Source: Paraflavisolibacter caeni
Lineage (GTDB): Bacteria > Bacteroidota > Bacteroidia > Chitinophagales > Chitinophagaceae
Direction of reading: 5' to 3'
DNA length: 64,000 nt
Assembly: GCF_025628885.1 (NCBI RefSeq)
Contig: NZ_JAOTIF010000009.1
Location: 1 to 64,000 of the forward strand
A model generated the notes under the pieces. It saw only the letters and a list, made by a program, of their open reading frames with translations, had not been told where the DNA came from and ran no database searches. The translations under genes were made by a program, and so were the position numbers. Positions 35,500 to 44,694 of this stretch are shown here, one piece after another. Position 1 is the stretch's first letter, and every line of letters begins with the position of its first letter.

Positions 35500-37923
35500 T
35501 CACCTCTCCTTTTTCCGTTTCTTCAAATCCAAATAATCGAGGTAATAAATCACCTTCACAGATAAATTGTTATTCTGAGGAGCACTGATTGTCCTGTTGA
35601 AGTTTTTAAAATACCTGTACTGAATATCTTCATCGGATGTGCTGGTTTCGTCCTTCCAAACAATATTTATAAAACTACCTGGTGCAAATTGCCATGTATA
35701 TACGGCATTGATATAAAAGTTGTTATAATTCTGATGATTGATATCAGCAGGTGCAGCTGTTGGGATTAATAAACCTTTCCCATCCAATAAAAAGAAACGC
35801 TTGCACTCCACTTTACTCCAGTAATGACGCGCAATAAAACTGATGCCCGACTTGTTATTGAAGCTGTACTTCGCCTCCAGGCCAGTTTCTACTGTATTCC
35901 GGTCACGCAATGAAAACATTACATTGCTATTTTCTTCATCATAATACCCTACCTCGTTTTTACTGGGTCTGTAACTAATATTATTACTTAATGAAAACTT
36001 ATCGTTGAATCGGTATCTGTGAAACATGCCTATTGCTTGACTCCTTCCATTGAAATAATTACTATGACTCATAGACCAGTCAAAGTTGGCATAATACTTT
36101 TTGGTAAAATTCGTTTCAAACCATGCATTATAGTTAACGAATTGCGGAGTTTGATAGATACGTCCGTTTCTTGACTCATAAAAATCATTCCCTTTAGTAT
36201 TTAACCCAACATATAAACCAGCCCACCACAGGTTCTTGAATTGAACATTCGCATTTACATTGGTATAAAATGTCTGGAAATAGCTTTCCTTATAACGGCG
36301 GCTGTACGTGCAATTATAATTTACCTGTATTCTATTATACCACTTCTTTGGTTTGATCCATCTGTAACTGAGCCATACATAATGATCAAGGTAATTGTTG
36401 TTAAATAAGATACCCATGTCATTACTGTCAAACTGGTCATCTACTAAATCCTGTTGAATGGTAAATAGAAAATTACCGCCGGTCTTATTAAAGCTTAGGT
36501 AATGAGAGTAGCCATTTGTATTCTTTCCCGGAGTTTGAAATAACTGGCTCAAGGCAAACTTACCCGACCATTTATAGGTATTCTTTTTATTATTGATATC
36601 AAATAATCCAGCTGAAACATTGGCATCATAATCTTTCCCACTCCGCAAAACATTAGTATTAATAAATGAAACAGAAGAGTTGTTCTTAAGCGTCTGGTCT
36701 ATAACAGCAATATTATAATTTGTGAGTGGATTGGTTTCAAGTTTCCTCATTGTTTTATTAGCATCTTCAACTTCTGCATATGCAGATTTTGTTACTGCAT
36801 TGAAAAAACCAATACCCAGGCCCTTAGTTGTACGCCCAGAGATCTTCGTTGCATTAATCAATTTAGATTCTATAGGATTCTTAATAATAGTTTCATCAGG
36901 ATGTTTCCAATCCTCTACATCATTATAGTGCAGCGGTGTTCCTCCAATTCTCCTTGAATAAAAAAGATTCCCCTTGCTGAATAACTCTGTTCCTTCTGTA
37001 AAGAATGGACGGTTCTCTGTAAACTTTACTTCAAATGGTGTTAGGTTCAACACCTGGTTATCACTTTTCACCTGCCCAAAGTCTGGTACCAATGTCATAT
37101 CTAGTGTAAAGCTCTCATTGATCCCATACTTGATATCCATACCTCCGTTTACAGATGAACTCCAGTCTTTTTCATTATCAGGATAATTATTGACGTAAGC
37201 GGAAAAATAGGGTGATAATGAAAGTCGGAGAGGTGGTTCTATTTTCTCAATCCCTGTCCATAAGCCAGATTGATTGATAAATCCATTTACCTTCGGATCA
37301 ACAGGGCTCCACATAAACTGCCGACCTACCTTTTTTCGGTTTCTGGTAATATTTAATCCCCAGGTCTGATTTTCTTTACTTACAAACCGGATCGCTGAAT
37401 ATGGAATGCGCATCTCAAATGTCCACCCTTCTGCCAGCACCTTGGCCTCACTGCTCCAAACCGCATTCCAAGAACCATCTTCTCCTGCTGTGCTGGAATA
37501 CTTGGCATCAAACTGTTCACCCAATGGCGTAACATAAAAACCAAAACCATTGATTTTATCATTGTATGTATCGAAAATAATTCCTACATAATCATTAACG
37601 CCTATCACATCCCTGCCAACTAACTCCTTGGAGATACTATCACGGCTACGCTCATGACAATATCCGCCTACATAAATTGAGGTTTGATCATAAACGAGAT
37701 AGATCTCTGTTCTTGTCGCGCTATCTTCAACTATCCCAAAATTTGGACGCCATTCGACAAATCTTGTTGCAGGTGTTGTTTCTTTCCATACAGCCTCATC
37801 TAAACTTCCATCCACTTTAATAGTTGCAGAGATCCTCTTAGCAGGCAATTGCTTGGGAGAAGGTTGTGCTGCTACTTGTACAGCCATTCCTACCAAAAGG
37901 AAATACAAAAGAAATAAGCGCAT
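35500..37923 (-). CDS. DUF5916 outer-membrane-type protein with CBM9-like domain
   Basis: Of 807 residues, about 1-20 form a signal peptide (ending VQVAAQ). Residues about 25-215 resemble family-9 carbohydrate-binding modules (KVDGSLDEAVWKETTPATRF and the VNDYVGIIFDTYNDKINGFGF strand pair). The rest is the DUF5916 region, rich in alternating aromatic strands (for example WGLNITRNRKKVGRQFMWSP and the PDFGQVKSDNQVLNLTPFE motif), which predicts a large beta-barrel. Function unknown; it is probably in the outer membrane. With the glycosyltransferase it separates nusG from rplK. Confidence 0.8.
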   Translation of the reverse strand: MRLFLLYFLLVGMAVQVAAQPSPKQLPAKRISATIKVDGSLDEAVWKETTPATRFVEWRPNFGIVEDSATRTEIYLVYDQTSIYVGGYCHERSRDSISKELVGRDVIGVNDYVGIIFDTYNDKINGFGFYVTPLGEQFDAKYSSTAGEDGSWNAVWSSEAKVLAEGWTFEMRIPYSAIRFVSKENQTWGLNITRNRKKVGRQFMWSPVDPKVNGFINQSGLWTGIEKIEPPLRLSLSPYFSAYVNNYPDNEKDWSSSVNGGMDIKYGINESFTLDMTLVPDFGQVKSDNQVLNLTPFEVKFTENRPFFTEGTELFSKGNLFYSRRIGGTPLHYNDVEDWKHPDETIIKNPIESKLINATKISGRTTKGLGIGFFNAVTKSAYAEVEDANKTMRKLETNPLTNYNIAVIDQTLKNNSSVSFINTNVLRSGKDYDANVSAGLFDINNKKNTYKWSGKFALSQLFQTPGKNTNGYSHYLSFNKTGGNFLFTIQQDLVDDQFDSNDMGILFNNNYLDHYVWLSYRWIKPKKWYNRIQVNYNCTYSRRYKESYFQTFYTNVNANVQFKNLWWAGLYVGLNTKGNDFYESRNGRIYQTPQFVNYNAWFETNFTKKYYANFDWSMSHSNYFNGRSQAIGMFHRYRFNDKFSLSNNISYRPSKNEVGYYDEENSNVMFSLRDRNTVETGLEAKYSFNNKSGISFIARHYWSKVECKRFFLLDGKGLLIPTAAPADINHQNYNNFYINAVYTWQFAPGSFINIVWKDETSTSDEDIQYRYFKNFNRTISAPQNNNLSVKVIYYLDYLDLKKRKKER

Positions 37924-38103
37924 AGTTTATGGTCGTGCAGCCAAAGCTGCCTGCGAAATTAAACGCTCCAAATAACCCGAATGTTACCGCTTATCAATAA
38001 TAATTTATTATTTGTATTATATTTAACGATCGCTAATATATAAAATAGCAATTTTTACTACTAAACTGTATCTCACGAGGCCTTTACACGCCAGTATTTC
38101 GCT

Positions 38104-39741
38104 CTACTTTTTAAATAAGATCAGGGCGTCTCCAACTTTTAGATCATGAGAAGTCCATAGAACAGTTACTGACGAATCCTTGAGCCATCCCTTAAATGTA
38201 AGATAGGTTTGATTGGGCTGAATAGAACTTGCATATTGCATGATATCTCCTGTTGCCCTATGATAGTAATAAGGGAGTTGGTAATGAAACTCAGGAGGGG
38301 ATGCGAGGGATTCATACTCCCATTTATTAATCTTAACATCTATGACAAAATCCAGGGAATCAGCCGGCGACCAATAGGTAACAGGCTGATGATTGTTCGC
38401 CATCCCGATTTCCTTTATAAACAGATCATAACGCATACTGCTACGCTCATGTTCAACAGGCACGATCAATGCCGCATATACTAGGCGTGTTAGTACTACT
38501 CCAATGATAAAAAACCAGATAGAAAACCTCGATTGCCTGAAATAGTTATAAGAAAAAATTAGCAGTGCCACCGCCATTAACACTACCCAGAAAATTGAAA
38601 CATTTAAAAAGAAGGGAAGTACAACAACACCGCCTAAAATTAATAGGAAGAGAAAACCGGTATACTTTAGAAATTTGCTTATTGTAGAGAAATAATGACT
38701 CTTATACTTCCAATACAAATACGCCAGAATGGTATAAAAGAACGGAAGAAACATGTAAACATATCGAAGCTTTGGCCTTCCGGTAAACCAATAAACACCA
38801 ATGTTGAATATTATAAAAAGAATTGAGAACCGTACCAAAGGATTACTCCATATATGTAACCTGATTTTCTTCACCAGCAATAAAAGTAACAAAGACCATG
38901 GAAGTAAAAACTTCAGGATTAAGGCTGGGTATGTAAAAGCCTTACTCCATAATTTTTCAGATCGCTCTCCTACGGCTGACTTTTTAAACGACTCATTTAG
39001 AAGATTAATCAATAATCTTTGAGGTGGATTATAAAAGCTAAAAAAGTATAAGTATACACCGGTAACAATCAGGAATATACTTATACCAGCAAGATGCTGC
39101 CATCGAAACAAATACTTTATAGAACGATGATAAACACAAACAGCTAGAAGAGTAAACACTTGGAATACAAGAGAAGGAAAGCCTTTCGTTAAAAATCCAA
39201 TGGCACAAAATAGATAGGAAGCTAGGAAAAAATATAGCCATCGCCTATAGTGGCCAAAATAAAAGAGAGAGATCGCTTGAAGATAAACAACTAAGGCATA
39301 AAATATATCGATCTCACCCCCATTTTGTAAGGCATAAAAATATATATCAGCACTGGTCAATGTAAACAGAGAAGATAGCGCAGCAATTGTCTTTGGTAAA
39401 AATTTTTTGGCAATGAAATAGTGAGTACCAGCGAATATTAATAGAAACAATAACGAAGGCAATCGCACTACCCATTCAGACTCTGATCCAGTAATGTAAA
39501 AGAAACCAGTAAGGATCCAATTAAAAATGGGAGGCTTGTTGAAATAATCCTCACCAAAAATACTGGGCATTATGTAATTACCCGAATGCAACATCTCAAT
39601 GGACACAAGAGCTCTTCTTGGTTCTTCACCACTAAGCAAAGGATAATTAAGGTTGATGAGAACGGATAGTATATATAGTACAAGAAAGGAAATAAGAAAA
39701 ATATATACGCCCTTTCTCTTAGCGCTCATTTCGTTGATCAT
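38104..39741 (-). CDS. GT39/ArnT-like membrane glycosyltransferase
   Basis: The 545-residue integral membrane protein has about eleven helices over residues 10-440 and a C-terminal soluble part. The first periplasmic loop contains the acidic active-site style segment GEEPRRALVSIEML (about 37-50) and NKPPIFNWILTGFFY, shared with ArnT/PMT-type transferases that use polyprenyl-phosphate sugars. The Asp-Glu pair common in other members is replaced here by Glu-Glu. The acceptor may be lipid A, glycan or protein and cannot be read. The gene begins just after the nusG terminator. ATG at 39741 is used; another ATG four codons later is possible. Confidence 0.8.
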   Translation of the reverse strand: MINEMSAKRKGVYIFLISFLVLYILSVLINLNYPLLSGEEPRRALVSIEMLHSGNYIMPSIFGEDYFNKPPIFNWILTGFFYITGSESEWVVRLPSLLFLLIFAGTHYFIAKKFLPKTIAALSSLFTLTSADIYFYALQNGGEIDIFYALVVYLQAISLFYFGHYRRWLYFFLASYLFCAIGFLTKGFPSLVFQVFTLLAVCVYHRSIKYLFRWQHLAGISIFLIVTGVYLYFFSFYNPPQRLLINLLNESFKKSAVGERSEKLWSKAFTYPALILKFLLPWSLLLLLLVKKIRLHIWSNPLVRFSILFIIFNIGVYWFTGRPKLRYVYMFLPFFYTILAYLYWKYKSHYFSTISKFLKYTGFLFLLILGGVVVLPFFLNVSIFWVVLMAVALLIFSYNYFRQSRFSIWFFIIGVVLTRLVYAALIVPVEHERSSMRYDLFIKEIGMANNHQPVTYWSPADSLDFVIDVKINKWEYESLASPPEFHYQLPYYYHRATGDIMQYASSIQPNQTYLTFKGWLKDSSVTVLWTSHDLKVGDALILFKK

Positions 39742-39765
39742 TCGAATGGATAGGCAATAATTAAA

Positions 39766-39806
39766 ATGAAAAAGGCTGATTCAAATGTACAATGAATCAG
39801 CCTTTT
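39766..39806 (-). terminator. Terminator of secE-nusG
   Basis: aaaaggctgattca (39770-39783) pairs perfectly with 39793-39806 and is followed on the minus strand by a T-rich tail. It lies 18 bp after the nusG stop, isolating nusG from the inserted glycosyltransferase gene. Confidence 0.85.
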
Positions 39807-39823
39807 CTATAAACAGGTTATAA

Positions 39824-40405
39824 TTAGCTTAGCTTTTCAACTTGCATATAGTTAAGTTCTACAGGAGTTGAACGACCAAAAATCTTAACTGTAACTTTCA
39901 ACTTCTTCTTCTCATCATTTACTTCTTCGATCACACCATTAAAATCATTGAATGGCCCTTCAATAATTTTAATAGTTTCACCTACAATAAATGGCTCACT
40001 CATACTTATACCACCACTTTCTGCCATTTCATCCATCTTACCAAGCATTTTATTCACTTCTGCCTTGCGAAGAGCAATAGGATTCTCTTTTCCAAGGAAA
40101 TGAATAACGTTACTTGTATTCTTAATGGTATCTCTTAAATCATCACTAAGCTTACCATCTACAATCTCAATCATCACGTAGCCAGGATAATAGTTCCTTT
40201 CACGCATTACTTTTTTACCACCCTGAACTTTGTATACTTTCTCAACTGGTAAAAAAACTTGCTTTACCACGTCAGACCATCCGCCGCGGCTTATCTCCTT
40301 GTCTAAATATTCCTTAACCTTGCGTTCTTTTCCGCTTACCACACGCAGCACATACCATTTGGTATCCTGCTGTTGAGTATCGGCATTTTGGGTAGTTTCT
40401 TCCAT
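39824..40405 (-). CDS. nusG: Transcription termination/antitermination protein NusG
   Basis: The 193-residue protein binds RNA polymerase and couples it to Rho or the ribosome. The NGN domain (about 15-125) starts with KWYVLRVVSGKERKVKEYL and includes VFLPVEKVYKVQGGKK and NYYPGYVMIE. The C-terminal KOW domain contains GETIKIIEGPFNDFNGVIEEV (about 140-160). Length is normal. It starts 3 bp after the secE stop, a tight operon, and ends at a strong terminator in place of continuing into rplK. Confidence 0.98.
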   Translation of the reverse strand: MEETTQNADTQQQDTKWYVLRVVSGKERKVKEYLDKEISRGGWSDVVKQVFLPVEKVYKVQGGKKVMRERNYYPGYVMIEIVDGKLSDDLRDTIKNTSNVIHFLGKENPIALRKAEVNKMLGKMDEMAESGGISMSEPFIVGETIKIIEGPFNDFNGVIEEVNDEKKKLKVTVKIFGRSTPVELNYMQVEKLS

Positions 40406-40408
40406 CGT

Positions 40409-40600
40409 TTAGAACAATTTGTAAATAAATTTCAAGCCGCCTGCAGCAACGAGATCCATCAACCCAACAATCGCAGTAATAACTAATGTAGCGCCTAAAA
40501 CAATCATTGTTGATTGCTGTAATTGCTCCCAGTTTGGCCAGGTTACCTTGTCAGTCAACTCTTTAATAGAGTCACGGAAGTAGTTAGTTACTTTATTCAT
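40409..40600 (-). CDS. secE: Preprotein translocase subunit SecE
   Basis: The 63-residue single-spanning clamp of the SecYEG channel has an amphipathic N-terminal helix with the conserved ELTDKVTWPNWEQLQQST (about 15-32) and one membrane helix (about 33-55). It sits between tRNA-Trp and nusG, its usual place. Bacteria outside enterics generally have this short one-helix form. Confidence 0.96.
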   Translation of the reverse strand: MNKVTNYFRDSIKELTDKVTWPNWEQLQQSTMIVLGATLVITAIVGLMDLVAAGGLKFIYKLF

Positions 40601-40722
40601 TTTTTAATATGCAATTTAATGATGCAAATTAGCAAATATAAAAATGTGCAAATGCATTCTTAACCGGAAAATGTGTTATAAAAAGCACATTTTCAAATCT
40701 TGCACATTTGCACATTGCTCAG

Positions 40723-40793
40723 CACGGGCAGAGAGATTCGAACTCCCATCAACGGTTTTGGAGACCGCTATTCTGCCATTGAACTATGCCCGT
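40723..40793 (-). tRNA. tRNA-Trp (CCA)
   Basis: Cloverleaf of 71 nt with acceptor stem ACGGGCA/TGCCCGT, anticodon loop CTCCAAA (CCA) and T loop TTCGAAT. CCA end not encoded. It lies between tuf and secE, a conserved position. The region to secE includes a weak 8-bp hairpin (40668-40693). Confidence 0.96.
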
Positions 40794-40799
40794 AGAAAC

Positions 40800-40835
40800 A
40801 ATTAGCTAATTAGCAATTTCGCCAATTAGCTAATT
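40800..40835. repeat. Two identical 12-bp palindromes, probable tuf terminator
   Basis: aattagctaatt occurs at 40800-40811 and 40824-40835. Each copy is its own reverse complement, so they can pair with each other (stem around tagcaatttcgcc-like loop) or fold alone. It lies 20 bp after the tuf stop, immediately before tRNA-Trp. Confidence 0.6.
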
Positions 40836-40855
40836 GAATTTATGTAAGGTAATCC

Positions 40856-42043
40856 TTATTTCAGAATTTCAGTTACCTGACCAGCACCTACTGTACGGCC
40901 ACCTTCACGAATCGCGAATTTCAAACCTTTTTCCATCGCGATTGGTTGGATCAACTTAACAGTCAGTGATGTATTATCACCAGGCATTACCATTTCAGTA
41001 CCTGCAGGTAATTCAACCTCACCAGTTACGTCAGTTGTACGGAAGTAGAACTGAGGACGGTATTTTTGGAAGAATGGAGTGTGACGACCACCTTCTTCTT
41101 TGCTCAGTACGTAAACTTCACCTTTGAATTCAGTGTGCGGAGTGATAGAACCTGGTTTGCAAATTACCATACCGCGACGGATTTGAGTTTTATCAATACC
41201 ACGCAACAGCAGACCTGCGTTATCACCAGCTTCACCTTCATCCAACAGTTTGCGGAACATTTCCACACCGGTACAAGTTGAAGTAAGAGGAGCTTCCATC
41301 AAACCTACGATTTCAACTGGTTCACCTACTTTAATACGACCTCTTTCAATACGGCCAGTAGCAACAGTACCACGACCAGTGATAGAGAATACGTCCTCAA
41401 CAGACATCAGGAATGGTAAATCTACTGGACGAGGAGGCAGAGGAATGTAAGTATCTACAGCTTCCATCAGCTCTTCTACAGCTTTAACCCATTTATCTTC
41501 ACCAGCTAAAGCACCAGTTGCAGAACCTTTGATTATTGGAGTATTGTCACCATCGAAACCATAAGAGCTCAACAATTCACGGATTTCCATTTCAACCAGC
41601 TCTAACAATTCAGGATCATCAACCAAGTCAACTTTGTTCATGAAAACTACAATACGAGGTACACCTACCTGACGAGCCAAAAGGATGTGCTCTTTTGTCT
41701 GAGGCATAGGACCATCTGTAGCAGCCACAACTAAGATTGCACCGTCCATCTGAGCCGCACCGGTAATCATGTTTTTCACATAGTCAGCGTGACCAGGACA
41801 GTCAACGTGAGCATAGTGACGATTAGCAGTTTGATATTCAACGTGTGCAGTATTGATAGTAATACCACGCTCTTTTTCTTCAGGGGCACCATCGATTTCA
41901 TCATATTTTTTTGCTGTCGCCAAACCTTTCTGAGCCAGAATGGTTGTAATAGCGGCAGTCAAAGTGGTTTTACCGTGGTCTACGTGACCAATGGTACCAA
42001 CGTTAACGTGAGGTTTATCCCTCTTAAAGGTCTCTTTAGACAT
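40856..42043 (-). CDS. tuf: Elongation factor Tu
   Basis: The 395-residue GTPase delivers aminoacyl-tRNA. The G domain has [10 protein letters not shown] (about 19-28), DCPGHADY (about 81-88) and NKVD (about 136-139). Domains II and III contain [13 protein letters not shown] and the C-terminal [15 protein letters not shown]. It is full length and intact. It is the last gene of a unit starting with four tRNA genes, and this is the only tuf seen here. Confidence 0.99.
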   Translation of the reverse strand: MSKETFKRDKPHVNVGTIGHVDHGKTTLTAAITTILAQKGLATAKKYDEIDGAPEEKERGITINTAHVEYQTANRHYAHVDCPGHADYVKNMITGAAQMDGAILVVAATDGPMPQTKEHILLARQVGVPRIVVFMNKVDLVDDPELLELVEMEIRELLSSYGFDGDNTPIIKGSATGALAGEDKWVKAVEELMEAVDTYIPLPPRPVDLPFLMSVEDVFSITGRGTVATGRIERGRIKVGEPVEIVGLMEAPLTSTCTGVEMFRKLLDEGEAGDNAGLLLRGIDKTQIRRGMVICKPGSITPHTEFKGEVYVLSKEEGGRHTPFFQKYRPQFYFRTTDVTGEVELPAGTEMVMPGDNTSLTVKLIQPIAMEKGLKFAIREGGRTVGAGQVTEILK

Positions 42044-42171
42044 CGTTATCGGTTTTTAGTTGTGGAGTTAAATTTATATTCTTCTATAATTCCGTTATGC
42101 TTGAAAGTCATTACTTATTTTAGCTTTTTAAACCTTTCAGCAAAGCCTCAATACCTTTCAAAAAAGCTTCG

Positions 42172-42243
<72 letters not shown>

Positions 42244-42330
42244 TTTTCAAAGTCATTGAATCAGTGGCCAAAAGCCTTCAGTCATTGATTGCTCAATGAC
42301 TATTGACTAAATAACTAATGACTTCATTTG

Positions 42331-42403
42331 AGCGGGAGACGAGGCTCGAACTCGCCACCTATAGCTTGGAAGGCTATCGCTCTACCAAATGAGCTACTCC
42401 CGC
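42331..42403 (-). tRNA. tRNA-Gly (UCC)
   Basis: 73-nt cloverleaf with acceptor GCGGGAG/CTCCCGC and anticodon loop CTTCCAA (TCC) in stem ATAGC/GCTAT. Third of the tRNA group. The gaps around it contain degenerate aatgact/agtcatt repeats. Confidence 0.96.
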
Positions 42404-42536
42404 TTATTTAATTAAATGTAAACTCCAAAAACTCCGCAAAGTTCTTGAAATTTTCAACACTTAACATTTAAAGAACTATCCAATTTTATTGAACAAACTT
42501 TCTCATTGAAAATTTGCCAATCTTCAAATTATTCCG

Positions 42537-42619
42537 TGGGCAGGAGTGGATTCGAACCACTGAAGTCGAAAGACAGCGGATTTACAGTCCGCCCCATTTG
42601 GCCGCTCTGGAACCTGCCC
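42537..42619 (-). tRNA. tRNA-Tyr (GUA)
   Basis: 83 nt with the long variable arm of a class II tRNA, acceptor GGGCAGG/CCTGCCC, anticodon loop CTGTAAA (GTA) and T loop TTCGAAT. Confidence 0.95.
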
Positions 42620-42708
42620 CAATTTTATCAATTTTTTGCCTCGCGAAGTACGTTGTAATTATTCACAATTACAAATCATAATTCAAAATCAAAAAAATGC
42701 TTCTTTAG

Positions 42709-42781
42709 AGCCACTTGTCGGAATCGAACCAACGACCTACTGATTACAAATCAGTTGCTCTACCAGCTGAGCTAAAGTGGC
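42709..42781 (-). tRNA. tRNA-Thr (UGU)
   Basis: 73-nt cloverleaf with acceptor GCCACTT/AAGTGGC and anticodon loop TTTGTAA (TGT) in stem ACTGA/TCAGT. It is the first tRNA of the tRNA-tuf unit, about 130 bp after the promoter. Confidence 0.96.
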
Positions 42782-42912
42782 GCATTCAATAACATTTGAA
42801 CAAAATGCACGATTAAAGCAACAACAAACACCCTGTTTTCAACTGCTTAATTAGTCGAGTAAAAGTGGCATCTTATTCATTTACAAAGAACTGTGTTCCG
42901 TTTTTGGGAAGG

Positions 42913-42941
42913 CAAAAGTAAAGGAATTTGTATTACCACAA
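42913..42941 (-). promoter_or_regulatory. Promoter of the tRNA(Thr-Tyr-Gly-Thr)-tuf unit
   Basis: On the minus strand TTG (42941-42939), an 18-nt spacer and TACTTTTG (42920-42913) match the Bacteroidota consensus. The -7 octamer is identical to that of rpoB. Confidence 0.65.
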
Positions 42942-42964
42942 AAAAAATGATGAAAAATATTTTT

Positions 42965-43003
42965 TACAAAAAAAAAGACCCCCAATCCTGGAGGTCTTTT
43001 TCT
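42965..43003 (-). terminator. Terminator of hpf
   Basis: aaaaagacccccaatcctggaggtcttttt hairpin with long A/T flanks (42969-43002), immediately after the hpf stop codon. Confidence 0.85.
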
Positions 43004-43004
43004 A

Positions 43005-43304
43005 TTAAGCAAACTGCTTTTCTTTTTTCCGTTTAATCTGATTTACCAACGAGTCAAACGCTTCATCAAAAGAAGCTTCAAACGACTTGCTTGTTGCTTT
43101 TACAAAAAAATCGGCTCTTGGAACATGCACTCTGATTTCAGCAATCTTATCTTTGATCGTATGCACTACATTGTCAAGCTTCAGAAACACATCTACCTTA
43201 ATAATCCGGTCATGAAACGTGTTCAACTTCTCTAATTTGCTTGTGACATAATCGACCAATTTTCGATCTGCATCAAAATGAAGCGTCTGAATGTGTACCG
43301 TCAT
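43005..43304 (-). CDS. hpf: Ribosome hibernation-promoting factor, short form
   Basis: The 99-residue HPF/RaiA (YfiA) family protein binds the 30S decoding region and silences ribosomes in stationary phase. The beta-alpha-beta-beta-beta-alpha fold is visible: HIQTLHFDADRKLVDYVTSKLEKL (about 3-26), DVFLKLDN, AEIRVHVPRADFFVKATSKSF (about 63-83) and a basic tail KRKKEKQFA. It lacks the C-terminal dimerisation domain of long HPF. It stands between xerC and the tRNA-tuf block, as in many Bacteroidota. Confidence 0.93.
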   Translation of the reverse strand: MTVHIQTLHFDADRKLVDYVTSKLEKLNTFHDRIIKVDVFLKLDNVVHTIKDKIAEIRVHVPRADFFVKATSKSFEASFDEAFDSLVNQIKRKKEKQFA

Positions 43305-43437
43305 AGAACTCGGTTTTAAACGTGAAACAATAAGTTAAAGAACTGTCATAAATGAATTGAGGTTACTGTTATGAAGTTAAAGGTTAAACACTTCTTTTCC
43401 AAGAAAAGGCCTGCTTTTTTATATATTCTGCAAAAAA

Positions 43438-44337
43438 TCAAGCCTTAGGATGAGCTTTGTTATAAACGCTCTTTAACTTCTCAATGGAATTATGAGTATA
43501 CACCTGTGTTGCAGCCAGACTGCTATGCCCCAACAACTCCTTGACAGCATTGATATCAGCTCCATTATTTGTTAAATGGGTGGCAAAAGTATGTCTCAAT
43601 ACGTGAGGACTACGTTTTTCAATAGTTGTTACCATGCTTAGGTATTTTTTTACTATTGCATACACTCCTCTCCTGTTCAACTCTCCTCCTTTTTCATTCA
43701 CCAAAAGACATTCGTTTAAACTATTGAATGATGCTTCTTTTTTGAAAGATATATAGGTCAATATCTCATTCATAAGTTCTGGGGCAACAGGAATTACTCT
43801 TTCCTTCCCTCCTTTACCTAATACTTTTATGGTCGAATTGGCCTTATTCACATGACCTTCCTTTAAAGTAACCAGTTCCGTCACCCGGAGACCTGTCTGG
43901 TAGAAAATAAGCAAAAGCAACCTGTCAGTCCTCCCCTTCCAATCGTCACCAAAATCCACATGCCTGAACAAAGTGTCAATCTCCGACTCGGAAACAAAAT
44001 TGGGAAGCCGCTTTTCTGACTTGGGGGCTATGATTTTATTCATAGGAGTCTGTGTCAACACGCCTACCTTCATTTGGTATTTAAAAAAGGAACGTAAGGT
44101 TGAAATCTTCCGGTTGATGGTTTTTGCAGTCATCCCCTCATCTTTTATTGAAGCCAGCCAGCTACGTATATAAATATGAGAGATCTGGGATTGTTCCACA
44201 CCACCAAGGCTCGTAACCAGGTAGTCAAAAAAGGAAATCAAGTCCGTTTGATAAGAAAGAATAGTATGCTGAGAATACCGCTTCTCAAACTTGAGAAAGT
44301 CCAAAAAAGGCTGGATGATCTGTTCTGTTGATGACAT
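43438..44337 (-). CDS. Tyrosine recombinase XerC/XerD family
   Basis: The 299-residue recombinase has an N-terminal SAM-like core-binding domain (about 5-90) and a C-terminal catalytic domain with Arg in YQTGLRVTEL (about 150), Lys in the beta-hairpin GKGGKERVIPV, HVLRHTFATHL (His-X-X-Arg, about 243-253), the GHSS His and Tyr in TQVYTH (about 279-284). It probably resolves chromosome dimers at dif. XerC and XerD cannot be told apart by motifs. A perfect terminator hairpin ends only five bases before its ATG, so expression by readthrough from rpsU may be limited. The upstream TTG in the hairpin arm is rejected. Confidence 0.93.
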   Translation of the reverse strand: MSSTEQIIQPFLDFLKFEKRYSQHTILSYQTDLISFFDYLVTSLGGVEQSQISHIYIRSWLASIKDEGMTAKTINRKISTLRSFFKYQMKVGVLTQTPMNKIIAPKSEKRLPNFVSESEIDTLFRHVDFGDDWKGRTDRLLLLIFYQTGLRVTELVTLKEGHVNKANSTIKVLGKGGKERVIPVAPELMNEILTYISFKKEASFNSLNECLLVNEKGGELNRRGVYAIVKKYLSMVTTIEKRSPHVLRHTFATHLTNNGADINAVKELLGHSSLAATQVYTHNSIEKLKSVYNKAHPKA

Positions 44338-44381
44338 AAAAAAAGATAGCTGCAAAGTAACAAATACTTTGCAGCTATCTT
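44338..44381 (-). terminator. 17-bp perfect hairpin plus U-tract abutting the xerC start
   Basis: Arms 44343-44359 and 44365-44381 are exact complements around a 5-nt loop. On the minus strand the stem is followed by a run of T and then directly by the xerC ATG (44337). It lies about 110 bp after rpsU and would end the rpsU transcript; it may attenuate xerC. Confidence 0.85.
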
Positions 44382-44488
44382 AAATATAGAGATTAGTAAA
44401 ACTTTTAAAATATCAGCCTTTTCAATGGCTTGGTATGCTAAGCTTTACTTCCGGCAACTACCGGTATATTTTTTAATCCTCCGAGGTA

Positions 44489-44686
44489 TTAAGATTCGAT
44501 CTTTCCGCTGGCTATTTGTTGCTTGTAAACAGCTTTCAAAACCTCGCCTCTGCGTTTAACAGAAGGTTTTGTAAAGGACTGTCTTTCACGCAACTGCAAC
44601 AAGATTTTAGCTTTTTCGAATTTCTTTTTATACTTCTTTAAAGCCTTGTCTATGTTTTCGCAGTCTTTTGAATCAATGATTAGCAT
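44489..44686 (-). CDS. rpsU: 30S ribosomal protein S21 (bS21)
   Basis: The 65-residue basic protein starts MLIIDSKDCENIDKALKKYK and contains the conserved RERQSFTKPSVKRRGEVLKA (about 34-53). bS21 sits near the anti-Shine-Dalgarno of 16S rRNA. In Bacteroidota bS21 helps to hide that sequence, so most mRNAs do not use a Shine-Dalgarno (established for Flavobacterium). Its own mRNA has a strong AAAGGAGGT here. It is followed by the terminator hairpin before xerC. Confidence 0.97.
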   Translation of the reverse strand: MLIIDSKDCENIDKALKKYKKKFEKAKILLQLRERQSFTKPSVKRRGEVLKAVYKQQIASGKIES

Positions 44687-44694
44687 GCTTATAT

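Noticed and set aside
43438-44337. Phage or integrative-element integrase
   Set aside because: Length, motifs and its place between rpsU and hpf fit the chromosomal XerC/D recombinase; no attachment-site repeats or phage genes around it.
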